The position numbers and the translations under genes are program-made. This document shows, one piece after another, positions 47,336 to 57,593 of a stretch of DNA of 64,000 nt (the stretch's first letter is position 1; each line of letters begins with the position of its first letter). The DNA lies in contig BQKZ01002215.1 of NCBI GenBank assembly GCA_036244855.1, forward strand, positions 1 to 64,000, given 5' to 3'. The DNA is from Temnopleurus reevesii (lineage: Eukaryota > Echinodermata > Echinoidea > Temnopleuroida > Temnopleuridae). The notes below the pieces were generated by a model. The model worked only from the letters and a program-made list of their open reading frames with translations. It searched no databases and had not been told where the DNA came from.

Positions 47336-48647
47336 AATAGATATAATTCTAACCCGTGTAGACGTGCCTCTACCAACAGTTAAGGATCTGAGACCCTCCC
47401 CCCCCCCTCCCCCTTGCTTATTTTTTAAACTCGTTAGTAAATGGGTGGGGGAGAGTGCAACTGTTCAAATTTTGAAAACCCTTCCCATCAATATCCTAGT
47501 TATGTACATTTAAAATAACAATTTTATAGGATATTATTTGCCTAAATTGAATATATGATTGATCTATTTAACTTCTTGCACTATGTGTTATTTCCTGATT
47601 TCAAAATATACTCTAAAATCTTGTGGCAGATTTATTGATGGCTTAAGGTTTTAGATCACATTTCCTTGTTTTTAAATGAAGCACATTTTTTCAAAATCAA
47701 TTCTTGAAATTCATTTCCGGTAAGGTCAACAGAAAACGAGTCTCCGTTAACATCTTATGTTACGTTAAGAAGAGAAGTGTGTCTTCTTCATAAAGAAGGG
47801 TTGCCTCTCAACTGTTTATTCAGCTCCGCTTTGATATTAAGCCACTAGCTATAGACATCTAACCCCATGCTGTATCCACACTCATGCCCCAAAACATTCT
47901 ACAATTGTCAATACAGTTTTAATGAAAAATCTCCCGTGAATGAGGAAGAAAAGCTGATAAAATGAATCATCTTTTTAGATGGCCTCAGGTTTGTTGCAAC
48001 AGACCCCATTCCTATATTGGATTGATATTATAGGAATTTCTAGGCTCCAATTCTGATTGTCAAGTTCATGCCTTTTTTACTGGTTGTGAACTTGAGACGT
48101 TTTGGGGTCAAATAATGAGGCTGAAAATAGAGCGTCAAACAAAATCGTTCAGTAATTCATCTTATACTTGCATAGCTTTAAATGGCTGCTTTGTCTGAAT
48201 ATTAGGGTATCCTTTAAAAGGAATTAAAGATTATTCATAAATAAATGGTTAGAAACTAGTAAAAAAACAAAAATGGGGAATTTTTAAATATTCATCACTT
48301 GCATGTACCTATACACAAATTAGTTTTCTGCACTACTTTTTGTCAATGGAAGATAAATTTTTTTTAAAACATGACAAAATTGAGGTATATTTTTAAAAGT
48401 TGACATACAGCATCAGGTTGCCCCAACAACTCATCGTCAAATCACACATTCAAACAAAAACTTATATAAAATCACTCTAGTCTATACAACTGTTGAGTGA
48501 CTTCATTAAAAAAATACATTATGAAATCATTTGTGCGCATGATGCAAGAACCATACAAAATAAAGAGTGACAATGCAAGGTCGCATTACGATTCCCCCCT
48601 CCCCATGGTACAAAGGATTGACAATCTTCATGTCAAAGTTATGAGTA
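47336..48647. other. No gene recognised
   Basis: C-rich run at about 47395-47412, then AT-rich sequence with short frames. No repeat structure seen. Confidence 0.4.
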
Positions 48648-49261
48648 TAATAGCCCATTCATATTGGACTCAAACACCGAGTTGGATTTCAGTATGAATG
48701 CTCCAGACCCACTATAAACTATCCCAGGATAACTCCGCTCCGCTATAACTCTGCAACAAATTATCTCGCTCAAACCCTAGTAACAGCACCGAGACAGTCC
48801 CGGGACAGAAGCGAGATGCCTTCAGTATGAATACACTCCGCTATAACTTTGCTATAACTCCACGATAAAGCACGTGGGGTTTGTTTACTTTAAATGTTCG
48901 CTCCGCAATCGTGTAGGCCTATACATGAAATACAAATAAAGCAACTTATGGATTTAAATTAATTTTATCATTATTTAACTATTATATTTTACAGATATGA
49001 AATATTTTGCATACATTTTTGTTTCTTCAAAAACTATTATTTTTTTCAAATAATAAAAAAAGAAATACTGATCGAGGATCAAGCCAACACGCGTTATGTT
49101 ACGGAGGTCGTAAAAATCACCCGCCGCAGTATGAATGGGTACATGATATTTATCCCGCGACACAAGCGGGATAACTTTTACACTGTGAATGCATTTATAG
49201 CGGTGTTGCCTTCCCGCGACAGCAGCGGGATAAATTTGAAAACCAATATGAATAGGGTATA
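48648..49261. mobile_element. TIR element with ~22-bp ends (614 bp)
   Basis: TAGCCCATTCATATTGG at the left is mirrored by CCAATATGAATAGGGTA at the right. Subterminal parts carry repeated CAGTATGAATG and, on the right, TCCCGCGACA...GCGGGATAA twice; the left has TCCGCTATAACT three times. No transposase frame is present. This architecture of short TIRs with subterminal repeats is common in non-autonomous DNA transposons. Confidence 0.7.
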
Positions 49262-49703
49262 AGTTCTTACCAGAAAACAATAGTTATTAGTATTCAATAA
49301 AAAAATTACATGTTGAGTGACTTGATTTAAACAAACATTCTTGCAATAACCAGACCTACCAACTTTTGATGACCATGCAATGGTGATCATGCTTGTCGGG
49401 TGCAGCCATTTTTCTGATTATTTACAAACCATTAATATTTCTATCTATATCTTCTTCTATTAAAAAAAAAGAGAGAAGAAAAAGTAAATCCCATAGGAGA
49501 GTGTATTTCAAATATCCTTAAACAATTATCCATAGGGCTGCCAACCACATATGCATAAAAATGCTATACTTTACCATAAATATACTATTTTCAGAGGAAA
49601 ATTTCATGCCTTATATTTTTTACATTTTCAAACACTGCATATCAACTCGAACTAAAAAATATCTTATCTTATCCTATGACCCCTGCTGGAAAGAACACAC
49701 ACA
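49262..49703. other. No gene recognised
   Basis: AT-rich spacer leading into the palindromic array. Confidence 0.4.
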
Positions 49704-50109
49704 TTCACAGTGTGAGCACAGTGTGAACACAGTGTGAAAAGGCGAATCACAGTGTGATCACAGTGTGAAAGCATAGTTCACACTGTGAACGTGGTATATT
49801 CACATTGTGGACCCATCCACAATGTGGAAAACCACACACTATTCACATTGTGAAATTCAATTTCACAGTGTGAATGTACCATCTCACAGTGTGAAAATTA
49901 TTTCACAGTGTGAACACACTGTGGAAAGTATTTCACAATGTGATATAAAATTTTCACAGTGTGAAATACAAAATTCACAGTGTGACCACTGTGTGGAAAA
50001 TATTTCACAATTTGAAATAGAATATTCACATTGTGACCACTGTATGAAAAATATTTCACAATGTGATATGAAATTTTCACAGTGTGAAATAAAATATTCA
50101 CAGTGTGAN
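49704..50109. repeat. Array of ~23 near-palindromic CACAGTGTGA motifs
   Basis: The unit TTCACAGTGTGAA is a near-palindrome (TTCACA pairs with TGTGAA around one central base). It recurs every 11-30 bp with variants CACATTGTG, CACAATGTG and CACACTGTG. Spacers are short and A/T-rich. Because the motif is self-complementary, both strands have open frames (His/Cys/Ser-rich), which are artefacts. The array ends at a single N (50109), so its true length is unknown. Confidence 0.93.
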
Positions 50110-50662
50110 AAAAAGAAGGTAATAGCTAAAAAGGAAGGTAATAACGAGGGACTATACGCGACCTGACTCCGAACCCCCATCGGAATAAAGGGTTGAAAAC
50201 TCTGTCAAAATACAGATGGCGAGATTGAATTTGTCACGGAGCAGGTGGACACACATTGCTAGGGCCAAGAGGGGGTAGCCCCCTGGCTGATGAGATCCTT
50301 GAACATAATTGGAGATCGGAGCTTAGTCTGATCTCAAAGCCGAGTGCTATTCATATACTCGCAACGAAGAATCAATAGCCTTTTAGTCTGCATATAAAAC
50401 TTTCATGAATAGCAAACATTGCTTCACTAATATTCTTTTTTACATGTTGGGTCCAAAATAACTTTTTAAAAAGTCAGATATGCAAACAAATATTCCTTAA
50501 AGAATGCTGGAGATATGAATGTCAATTTATCAAGAAAAAAGTCTCCATCAGATTGTAGTGTAACTAACCATTATAGCATTTTGTGAGAGACACACTAGAC
50601 AAAACATAAATACTTCTCTATATGAAAAGATGCCAACCAGGGAATTCTCATGAAGCGATTCG
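50110..50662. other. No gene recognised
   Basis: Includes a short GC-richer stretch at 50150-50350 with no recognisable motif, then AT-rich DNA. Confidence 0.4.
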
Positions 50663-50720
50663 GGAATTCTCATGAAGAGTTGATAAGTGCTATAAAAGCC
50701 GTTCATTATTATTATTATTA
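50663..50720 (+). mobile_element. SINE 3' tail fragment
   Basis: GGAATTCTCATGAAGAGTTG, ATAAGTGCTATAAAAGCC and a TTATTATTATTA run match the 3' end of the 6.4-kb SINE. GGGAATTCTCATGAAG is duplicated just before it (about 50639). Confidence 0.8.
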
Positions 50721-52325
50721 ACCATTCCGAAATATGCATGAGGTCAAAATTGAAATGTGAATAACACCACAGCTGAACAAAACAAGAGTAAACATGACAA
50801 CGATAATCATGTTCTCAGACAATCAACTTGAGATGAAAGCGTTGTTTTCCTATGGCAATTTACCTCATTCACATTCTGGAACGGTTGGCATCTCTGTACA
50901 CGTAGAGGTCATTGGCACAGGGCATGGAGTTCAATTCCAAAGCATGCAACATTTGACCCACCAGCTAATTCTCCCAACCATCTTGACTCTCACCTATGTC
51001 ACAATGTGTGGTTAATTAGCACATTTCAGTGATGAAGCACCTTCTTTAACATCTATAGATCCATCTTTACATTCAGATATGCCAAACATTTCAGAAAATG
51101 CTTGAGGTCAAAACTAAAATGTGAATAGCGCAAAGCAACAGCTGAACAAAAGTGAGAGAGAACAGGACAAGAAGAACCAGATTCTAAGCCGTCCACTTAA
51201 TATTCAGGAATGGTTGGCATCTCTGTATGAGTTATGAGTTCAAAATTAAAATGTGAATAGTGCAACAGCTGAACAAAAGTGAGAGTAAACTTGACAACAA
51301 TGACAATAATCTCTGTCTCAGCCATTGACTTAAAATGAGTTAAGCCTTAATTTCACATGACAATATACCTCATATACCTCATATGGGCATTTTCACCACG
51401 GAAAGACACAGATCCCCAAAATTTGAAGTCGCACTGTGCCCTCATAGTTCAAAGTGAAAATATGAAATTACTACAGAACCTTCTTTATATTACAGACAAC
51501 CATCTAATATAAAACAATTTGCAATTTGACCTTCTTACGGAGAATAAAATCAACAAACAAAAAATTGCACATATGGGACTATGGTCACAAAAATTTGCTT
51601 TAAATTCTTCTTATTCTTTTATAAGGTAATTTTTGGGCGATCTTTTTTCATTTTATTGATTTTAATGGATTACTTCAACAGATTTTAGGTAGTTAATGAA
51701 TAAAACAAGAATGGAAAGATGCACAAACAACACTGGATTTAAGTGTAACGTCAGTTACGTAACGTCAGTTACCTACATGTCTTTAGTACATTTTTGATGG
51801 CATTAAAACAGATAATTCAAATTGCTCATAACTTTGCATATTTTTTCCCAAGAACCTAGGTGTAATATATACAAAAAAGTAGATAATCATTACGAGTCTG
51901 AGACAAGAGATGTGACTTTGACTCTACCCCTTCATTTTCCATGTCCTTTTGGCGTAATGTCAGTTACCGACACATTTTTGCTTGCTGAAACGTAACAAAT
52001 GAAGTAGCATTGAGAAAATCAGTGTCAGTTTATTCATCAAGGATAGTTTCATTAAATATATCCTTAACAAACTCCATTCATTTGTAGTAAGAGAGATACA
52101 CAAAATTAAAGATGTTGAAGATTGGTGCCGTGTAACGTCAGTTACCGTGAAAATGCCCATATATCTCATATTCTGGAACGGTTGGCATCTCTGTACACGT
52201 AGAGGTCATTGGCACAAGGCGAGGAGTTCAAGTCCAAAGCATGCAACATTTGACCCGCCAGCTAATTCTCCCAACCCTCGCGACTCACTTCTATGTCACA
52301 GTGTGTGGGTAATTAGCACTCGAGG
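50721..52325 (+). repeat. Tandem repeat of ~320-bp units (3, third split)
   Basis: Unit: GCATGAGGTCAAAATTGAAA, GCTGAACAAAAGTGAGAG, a CTCAG...TTGAGATGA part, CAATTTACCTCATTCACATT, CTGGAACGGTTGGCATCTCT, GTACACGTAGAGGTCATTGG and CATGCAACATTTGACC. Copies begin near 50735, 51090 and 51230. The third is interrupted by the TIR element at 51383-52160 and resumes at 52161. Confidence 0.82.
51383..52160. mobile_element. TIR transposon (778 bp) with 9-bp target duplication
   Basis: Ends are ATGGGCATTTTCAC and GTGAAAATGCCCAT. Flanks are ATACCTCAT (51374-51382) and ATATCTCAT (52161-52169), 8 of 9 identical. The uninterrupted unit at about 50860 has a single TTACCTCAT at this point. The interior has four GTAACGTCAGTTAC-type motifs (51744, 51758, 51955, 52133), the last close to the right end. 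No transposase is encoded. An 8-9-bp duplication fits hAT, P or Mutator-like groups; I cannot choose. Confidence 0.85.
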
Positions 52326-52513
52326 GGACTCTGAGTATGTGATGATTTGACGGCTAATTTGAGAATAATGGCACTTCGTTTCAGCAACATAATGGTTTTG
52401 GCACATGGTTTGTGTTGAAAGTGTGTCAACTGAAGTAGTAACTTGCCAGGAGCGGCGGGAGAAAGAAACTGTGTTACATTGTGGGTGCGCAATTCGCAAA
52501 ATTCTACACATTA

Positions 52514-52638
52514 ATGAACTAGTCATTATTTTACTAATTTCCAGTCAGAAATGACTGAAACCCAGTCAAATAATGAAATTTAATAAATTACCATTGGCTA
52601 CCAGCTGACTATTTTCTAGTCATTTTTAACTAGTTCAT
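52514..52638. mobile_element. Short foldback element (125 bp)
   Basis: ATGAACTAGTCATTATTTTA at the left is mirrored by CATTTTTAACTAGTTCAT at the right. Inner CAGTCAGAAATGACTG is itself palindromic. Confidence 0.7.
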
Positions 52639-54449
52639 CTTAAGAGTGTAAAATCAAGCTCTCTGCCCAATCTGAGTATATTAAGATGGATGAAAAACCA
52701 ACAAAGAATATAGAGTCAAGAAAATTACATGACTTGTGCGCTATCAAGATATCTTTGATAATTGAATTAGGCATCCCCAAGACTCATGATTCTAATACAA
52801 TGTGACTATTTTATTGTGAATATAGCACATTCTTTCAGATATTAAACAAAAATCAATGTATCAAGAGAAGTAAATAAACGGAAAGGATATTCAAACTTCT
52901 AAAGATGCTTGCCACAAACTCAACTTTCTCCATTTCTTATCTAAGAGACGACTTTAAAATAGTTCAATTACAAGAAATCTTGTTTTTCCAAAAGAAACAT
53001 TACAAAACCAAAATGTCAAAACCCTGGTGGGTTAAATGGCTTCTGATATAATTCATTCTATTTTCATCAACTATCACGAAAACAGCCATAGTAAACATAA
53101 TTTTTCTCATTCAAGGATTAAACCCTAATAGATTTAATGGCTTCTACGTACCTTTATTACATATCTATTAAATGTTGTGACGTTAGCATGTACATTTTTT
53201 GATCTTTTTTAATTTTGATAGGTTATAAAACCTTTAAAAAAAATTCTTAAAAAGTAAAAATCTACTTATATGGGCAAAAATAAATTAAAATCACAAGAAA
53301 GAAATGCTAAGAAATGACCCATTTTTTATTTGAATGGTCCATGGGCTTTTACGATTCATAAATTTTATGATTTTTATCAAAATTAATGGACAACTCAACA
53401 AATCTATGTACCCATTATGAAGGGCAATATGGAGATAAGACTATACACTAAGGTTGTTAGGCTAGTTGCCAGGCTGTTGCTAGGCTTTTGCTATGCTTTG
53501 TTTCTAAAAAGTTGCAAATGATCGTAAATCAACTGCAAATTTTGAAATGCGATTTTCCATGAAACAATGGATTTTTTCGATCAACTGAACTTGCAATTGA
53601 TCAAAAAACATTGTAGTAACATCCCCTAAGACTGCGTACCCGAAAAAGAAATTCTATGGAACCTTCAGAAACCAGTCCAAATTACCCAGCTGCATTTCAG
53701 AAGTGCAATTAAAAACCTGTTTTTATCAAGAAAAGGCAAAAACACAACCGTGTTTTGAACAAAAAAGTCAATAACAGTGACTCGGAAACATGGCCCGAGA
53801 TACTTCTGTAAGCAGTCCAATGCAAATTCCTAGAATTCACCTAGATTTGTTTGTCGAGATATAGGAAAAGAAATTAATATTTTAACAAATTTCTCATTTC
53901 TCACTGTAAATACAATCTTATATTGAACAATGACCCAAATATGACCTCGATGTGGACTGAAAGTTGTCAGGAGCAATGACTGCTTATTGGTGGCGACTCT
54001 TTGCATTAAAGTAGGGAGCGGAGAGTATCAAAATTGGTTTGTGACTGCATAAAATGTCACCCCCATTGGGATGAAGACTATAGTTTTCATCTGTTAACAC
54101 TCCGAAAATCTTAAAATGGAGTGAAAGACTGGCTCAGAGACGTCACTGAATTGCGACATTTACGTGTCTATGAAAAGTTCAATAATGGCATGTTTTTCTT
54201 AGACATCATGAGGTTTTGTAATCGGAAGAAGTTAGGAAAACCACATTGGGACCAAAACATATTCAGAAATAATGATGGTTGATTGTGTGAGAAGTGCATA
54301 AGCATTAGGAATAAAGACTCTTTTCTCAACATTTTGAAAAATAAATGCAACTAAGATACAGGTAGAGCACATATTCTCTTTGCAGAGTTCTTACAGGTGC
54401 TTATTTTATTATTTCCTTGGCTTTATCCCAGCTGCTGTCTCGTTCCAAT
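52639..54449. other. No gene recognised
   Basis: AT-rich sequence with short frames. A local imperfect repeat of GTTGCCAGGCTGTTGCTAGG type occurs near 53465-53505. Confidence 0.4.
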
Positions 54450-55320
54450 TCAATGTAGATGTAGAAGTGGATGATGTAGCAGTAGATAAAGGAATTGTAG
54501 ATCTAGTAGTAAATGTAGAAGAAAGAAGTGAATTTAGAAGTAGTAGATGTCAAAGCAGCAGATTTATTAGATAAAGAAGTGGTATAAGTAGTATATATGT
54601 AAAAGTGGTAGATGTCAGGCGCACACCATGGGGGGGGAGGCTTTGTGGGCGCTAGCACCCCCCCCCCCCCCCCCNNNNNNNNNNNNNNNNNNNNNNNNNN
54701 NNNNNNNNNNNNNNNNNNNNNNNNNNNNNNNNNNNNNNNNNNNNNNNNNNNNNNNNNNNNNNNNNNNNNNNNNNNNNNNNNNNNNNNNNNNNNNNNNNNN
54801 NNNNNNNNNNNNNNNNNNNTCAAAATCCTGGGTGCGCGCCTAAATGTAGAAGTATCGGATGTAGAAGTGATAGATGTAGAAGTGGTAGATGTAGAAGTAA
54901 TAGATGTAAAAGTAGTAGATGTAGACGGAGGATATATGTAGAAGTAGGATGTGTAGAAGGGTAAGTTAAGGAGATAAGCAAGAAAAGTATATGAATGCTT
55001 TACTTTTTGAAAAGCTAAATGCTTGGTATCCAATTTATCCTTGTTTAAAGATTTTTTTTATAATGCTATGATACAAAACAGATTTAAGACACAAAAATGG
55101 TGGTAAACCCTTTGATGAATCAGAACGAGGGGCTGTGAGGACAGAAGAAAGCAAGCAGAAATTATTTGGCAGGTGTGCAGACCGATCAGAAATCACTGCC
55201 AATTTGATGTAGATGAAGAAGAAGTAAGTGCAGTAGTAGATAAAGAGGTTGTCGATGAAGTAGTAGCAGTAAAAGAGAGAAGTAAATGTAAAAGTAGGAG
55301 ATGTAAAAGAAGTCTTATTT
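54450..55320 (+). repeat. GTAGATGTAGAAGT-type minisatellite
   Basis: Imperfect GTAGAT/GTAGAAGTG units run from 54450 to 54955 and again from 55207 to 55320. In one frame they read as Val-Asp-Val-Glu repeats and on the other strand as Ser/Thr-rich, which is why long frames appear. A gap interrupts it. Confidence 0.8.
54675..54819. other. Assembly gap (145 N)
   Basis: Unresolved bases after a C-homopolymer inside the minisatellite region. Sequence on either side (GGGGGGGAGGCTTTGTGGGC before; TGGGTGCGCGCC after) is not minisatellite, so an insertion may lie here. Confidence 1.
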
Positions 55321-55610
55321 AGATATTTTGAAAATGGGGATTATCAATATGTCAAAAAGTTGTAGAGTAATGAAAATGTTTTTCTTGGTCTCTTTTTGAA
55401 AAGTGTGGGGCTTACTTTTGGGGCATGGTGAAAGAAAACAATTTTCATATTGCTACGATATAAAATAGATTAAAGACACAAAAATGCTGGTAAACTCATT
55501 GATGAATCAGAACGAGGGGCTGTGAGGACAGAAGAAAGCAAGCAGAAATTATTTGGCAGGTGTGCAGACCAATCTAAAATCATTGCCAGTTTGAGGTAAT
55601 CAAAATCATT
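55043..55610 (+). repeat. Tandem duplication with ~392-bp period
   Basis: GATGAATCAGAACGAGGGGC, TGTGAGGACAGAAGAAAGCA and AGCAGAAATTATTTGGCAGG occur at about 55112-55175 and again at about 55501-55565. The second copy continues with a short further duplication of AAAATCATTGCCA. Confidence 0.88.
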
Positions 55611-55833
55611 GCCAATTTGATGAGTACGCACAAGCGACTTGCCATCTGCCAGGGGGACACAACGCTGGAGTGATGATGGTCAGTACCGCACAAGCCCAAG
55701 TTGTCCTCACCTCAGGTTTTTAGGCAGATTAGCCCTGTGCGGAAAGTATTGTGAGATTCAATGACCCCTATGGCATTGCCCTAATCAAGAGGTTCGGACT
55801 AGTGGGAGCACCATCCGTTTTCACAATATCACG

Positions 55834-55927
55834 GAGGAATCATGGTGTAGTGGTTCTGTCTCTCATCTTTCAACTAGAGGGTTGTAGTTTCAAATTCCAC
55901 TCTTATCGTAACTTTCCTTCACCAAGG
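55834..55927 (+). mobile_element. SINE head, split from its body
   Basis: GGAATCATGGTGTAGTGGTT and a decayed B-box AGTTTCAAATTCCAC resemble the SINE head; it stops at CTTCACCAAGG. The matching body and tail resume at about 56399. Together they look like one SINE interrupted by ~470 bp. Confidence 0.7.
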
Positions 55928-55935
55928 TATTATAG

Positions 55936-56025
55936 CAATATTGAATGGCCTCAGGGCGACACTACAAATATTGCCCAATTCGCAGATGAGGGTGATATTA
56001 GTCGGCCCTGAGGCATTTCAATATT
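55936..56025. repeat. 90-bp inverted repeat beside the SINE break
   Basis: CAATATTGAATGGCCTCAGG at the left and CCTGAGGCATTTCAATATT at the right are complementary with one base of difference. A TTATTATTATTA run follows. It lies at the left edge of the putative insertion splitting the SINE. Confidence 0.75.
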
Positions 56026-56398
56026 ATTATTATTAACCAAATCAGACATCTAGAGCTGAATCAGAAACATTTTAGAACATTTAAAATATCTCTCGCATTT
56101 CAATTAACACGGAAATTATTTTATAACATTGACATAAAGGCTCCGATATGGTAAAACAACCACCGAAAATGTTGAGTTGTCATCTAAATGCACTTTGCAT
56201 GCGATTGTTACGTCATCAACACGCGTCTTCATCAAGTACGCGCATTTAGTGGCGCGGTGATGATATATGCACTTGATTTTTACACACAATTCACCATAGA
56301 CTTTTCTGAGCGGGCAATATAAGAAAATAATTGACCGGCAATAATGCTTTCCATCCGAATCGGGCAATATGTTTGCTCAGATGTCTGATGCAGTTAAT

Positions 56399-56516
56399 AA
56401 TCATCCATATTGTGCTGCATTCAATCTAGGTGAGGTAAATGGATACCTGACAGGGCTTGAGCCCTGGTGGCAATGGGCTAAAGCCAGGGTAATAATAATG
56501 CAAAGCACCGTGAGCA
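56399..56516 (+). mobile_element. SINE body/tail, continuation of 55834-55927
   Basis: AATCATCCATATTGTGCTGC, TTCAATCTAGGTGAGGTAAA and GGATACCTGACAG follow the SINE body order, then GGGCTAAAGCCAGGGTAATA. It begins where the head fragment stopped. Confidence 0.75.
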
Positions 56517-57414
56517 CTCCACAGAGTGGATATGTGGGCTACATTTTTAGGTTTTACTGCACATATTTAGTCATAATTCTACTGGAAATGACTTTTCAGG
56601 TAATATTGTCACATTTCCAAAATTTTACTGTAAATATAATAGTTTTTCATGCGAGAACATAGCAATAACCATACGCCTTCTCCTATGAGGAAATATTTTT
56701 TTCAACTGTTTGCTGATTTACGTCTCAATTTCTATTCCTTTGTACAGTAGCTGAAGGTGGGAATCTCGGATATTAGCAAACTAATTCCAAACCATGGGAT
56801 AGTGTAAACAGCCCTGATATGAGGAAATGATGGGAAAGTAGAGGTGATTAAGAATCGATCGCATCTTAGCACTGATTTGACAGATGGTCTTAGGAGGGGG
56901 CTGCATAACCCTTCAAGAATTCGCGCATGAGCTTGTTGTTCGGCGTTTAGGCATGGCAATTTTTAATCATTTTGACAAAGGGGGTTTGTCTGTTTATTTG
57001 TTTTAGCCCTTTGAAATACATTTATAACTTTCTTCTTCACAAGTAAAAAAACGCAATCCAATGGCATTTAAATTCTCCCATTCATATTACATGGGTTCCA
57101 TACCCACACAACTCTGACTCATCATTCCATATATTGGAACGATGAAAAACACTGGACTTTGAACCGTGATTTAGATTCCTTCCCATTCAGGGATTTTCTC
57201 AAACAACCTCTCCATTTGTTCCTCACATGATTTGCTATTCAGGAGATTCCTTGAATCCCAGAGTTCACCACAAAGTAAACAATGTGCCCCCTGTGTACAT
57301 TCATCAAGTTTGGCAGCAGCTGACTTGAAAGACCATTTCTTCATGCACTCACTAGCACACCTGCAGTAAAACTCTGTTTTTAACCATCAAAAGCTATTTT
57401 CCAGCCAAACAAAG
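56517..57414. other. Upstream region of the piggyBac gene; no promoter identified
   Basis: No convincing TATA box or initiator could be assigned. I looked for a piggyBac-style TTAA-CCC end here and saw only TTTTAGCCCTTTGAAATAC near 57002, with no inverted partner downstream. Confidence 0.4.
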
Positions 57415-57593
57415 ATGGATTCCAGTGAAAGTGGGAATGAATCTAGGGAATATAGCAATAATTCTTCTGAATTTGAAGATTTAGACCAGGAAAATGCCTC
57501 AAATTCAGGAGAAAGCTCAAATGATGGCTCAACCAGTCCTACGCGTGCAAATCTGCGTTGGAACAAGAGAGGCTCAACTAAGCACTCTAAAAG
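57415..57593 (+). CDS. Exon 1 of the piggyBac gene (N-terminus)
   Basis: Encodes 59 residues plus two bases. It begins MDSSESGNES, is acidic and serine/asparagine-rich, and turns basic at the end (RWNKRGSTKHSKR). The donor is AAAAG|GTGAGTT at 57594. Without splicing a stop follows at once (TGA at 57595). Acidic disordered N-termini before a basic stretch are common in piggyBac transposases. Support is from splice phase and composition only. Confidence 0.75.

Noticed and set aside
49704..50109. CRISPR array
   Set aside because: Units are short, palindromic, irregularly spaced, with no unique spacers of constant size; the genome is eukaryotic.
49807..50180. Overlapping His/Cys-rich frames on both strands
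   Set aside because: They arise from the palindromic CACAGTGTGA repeats and are mirror images of each other.
54503..55033. 176-codon Thr/Ser-rich and Val-Asp-Glu-rich frames around the gap
   Set aside because: Minisatellite translation running through Ns; not a gene.
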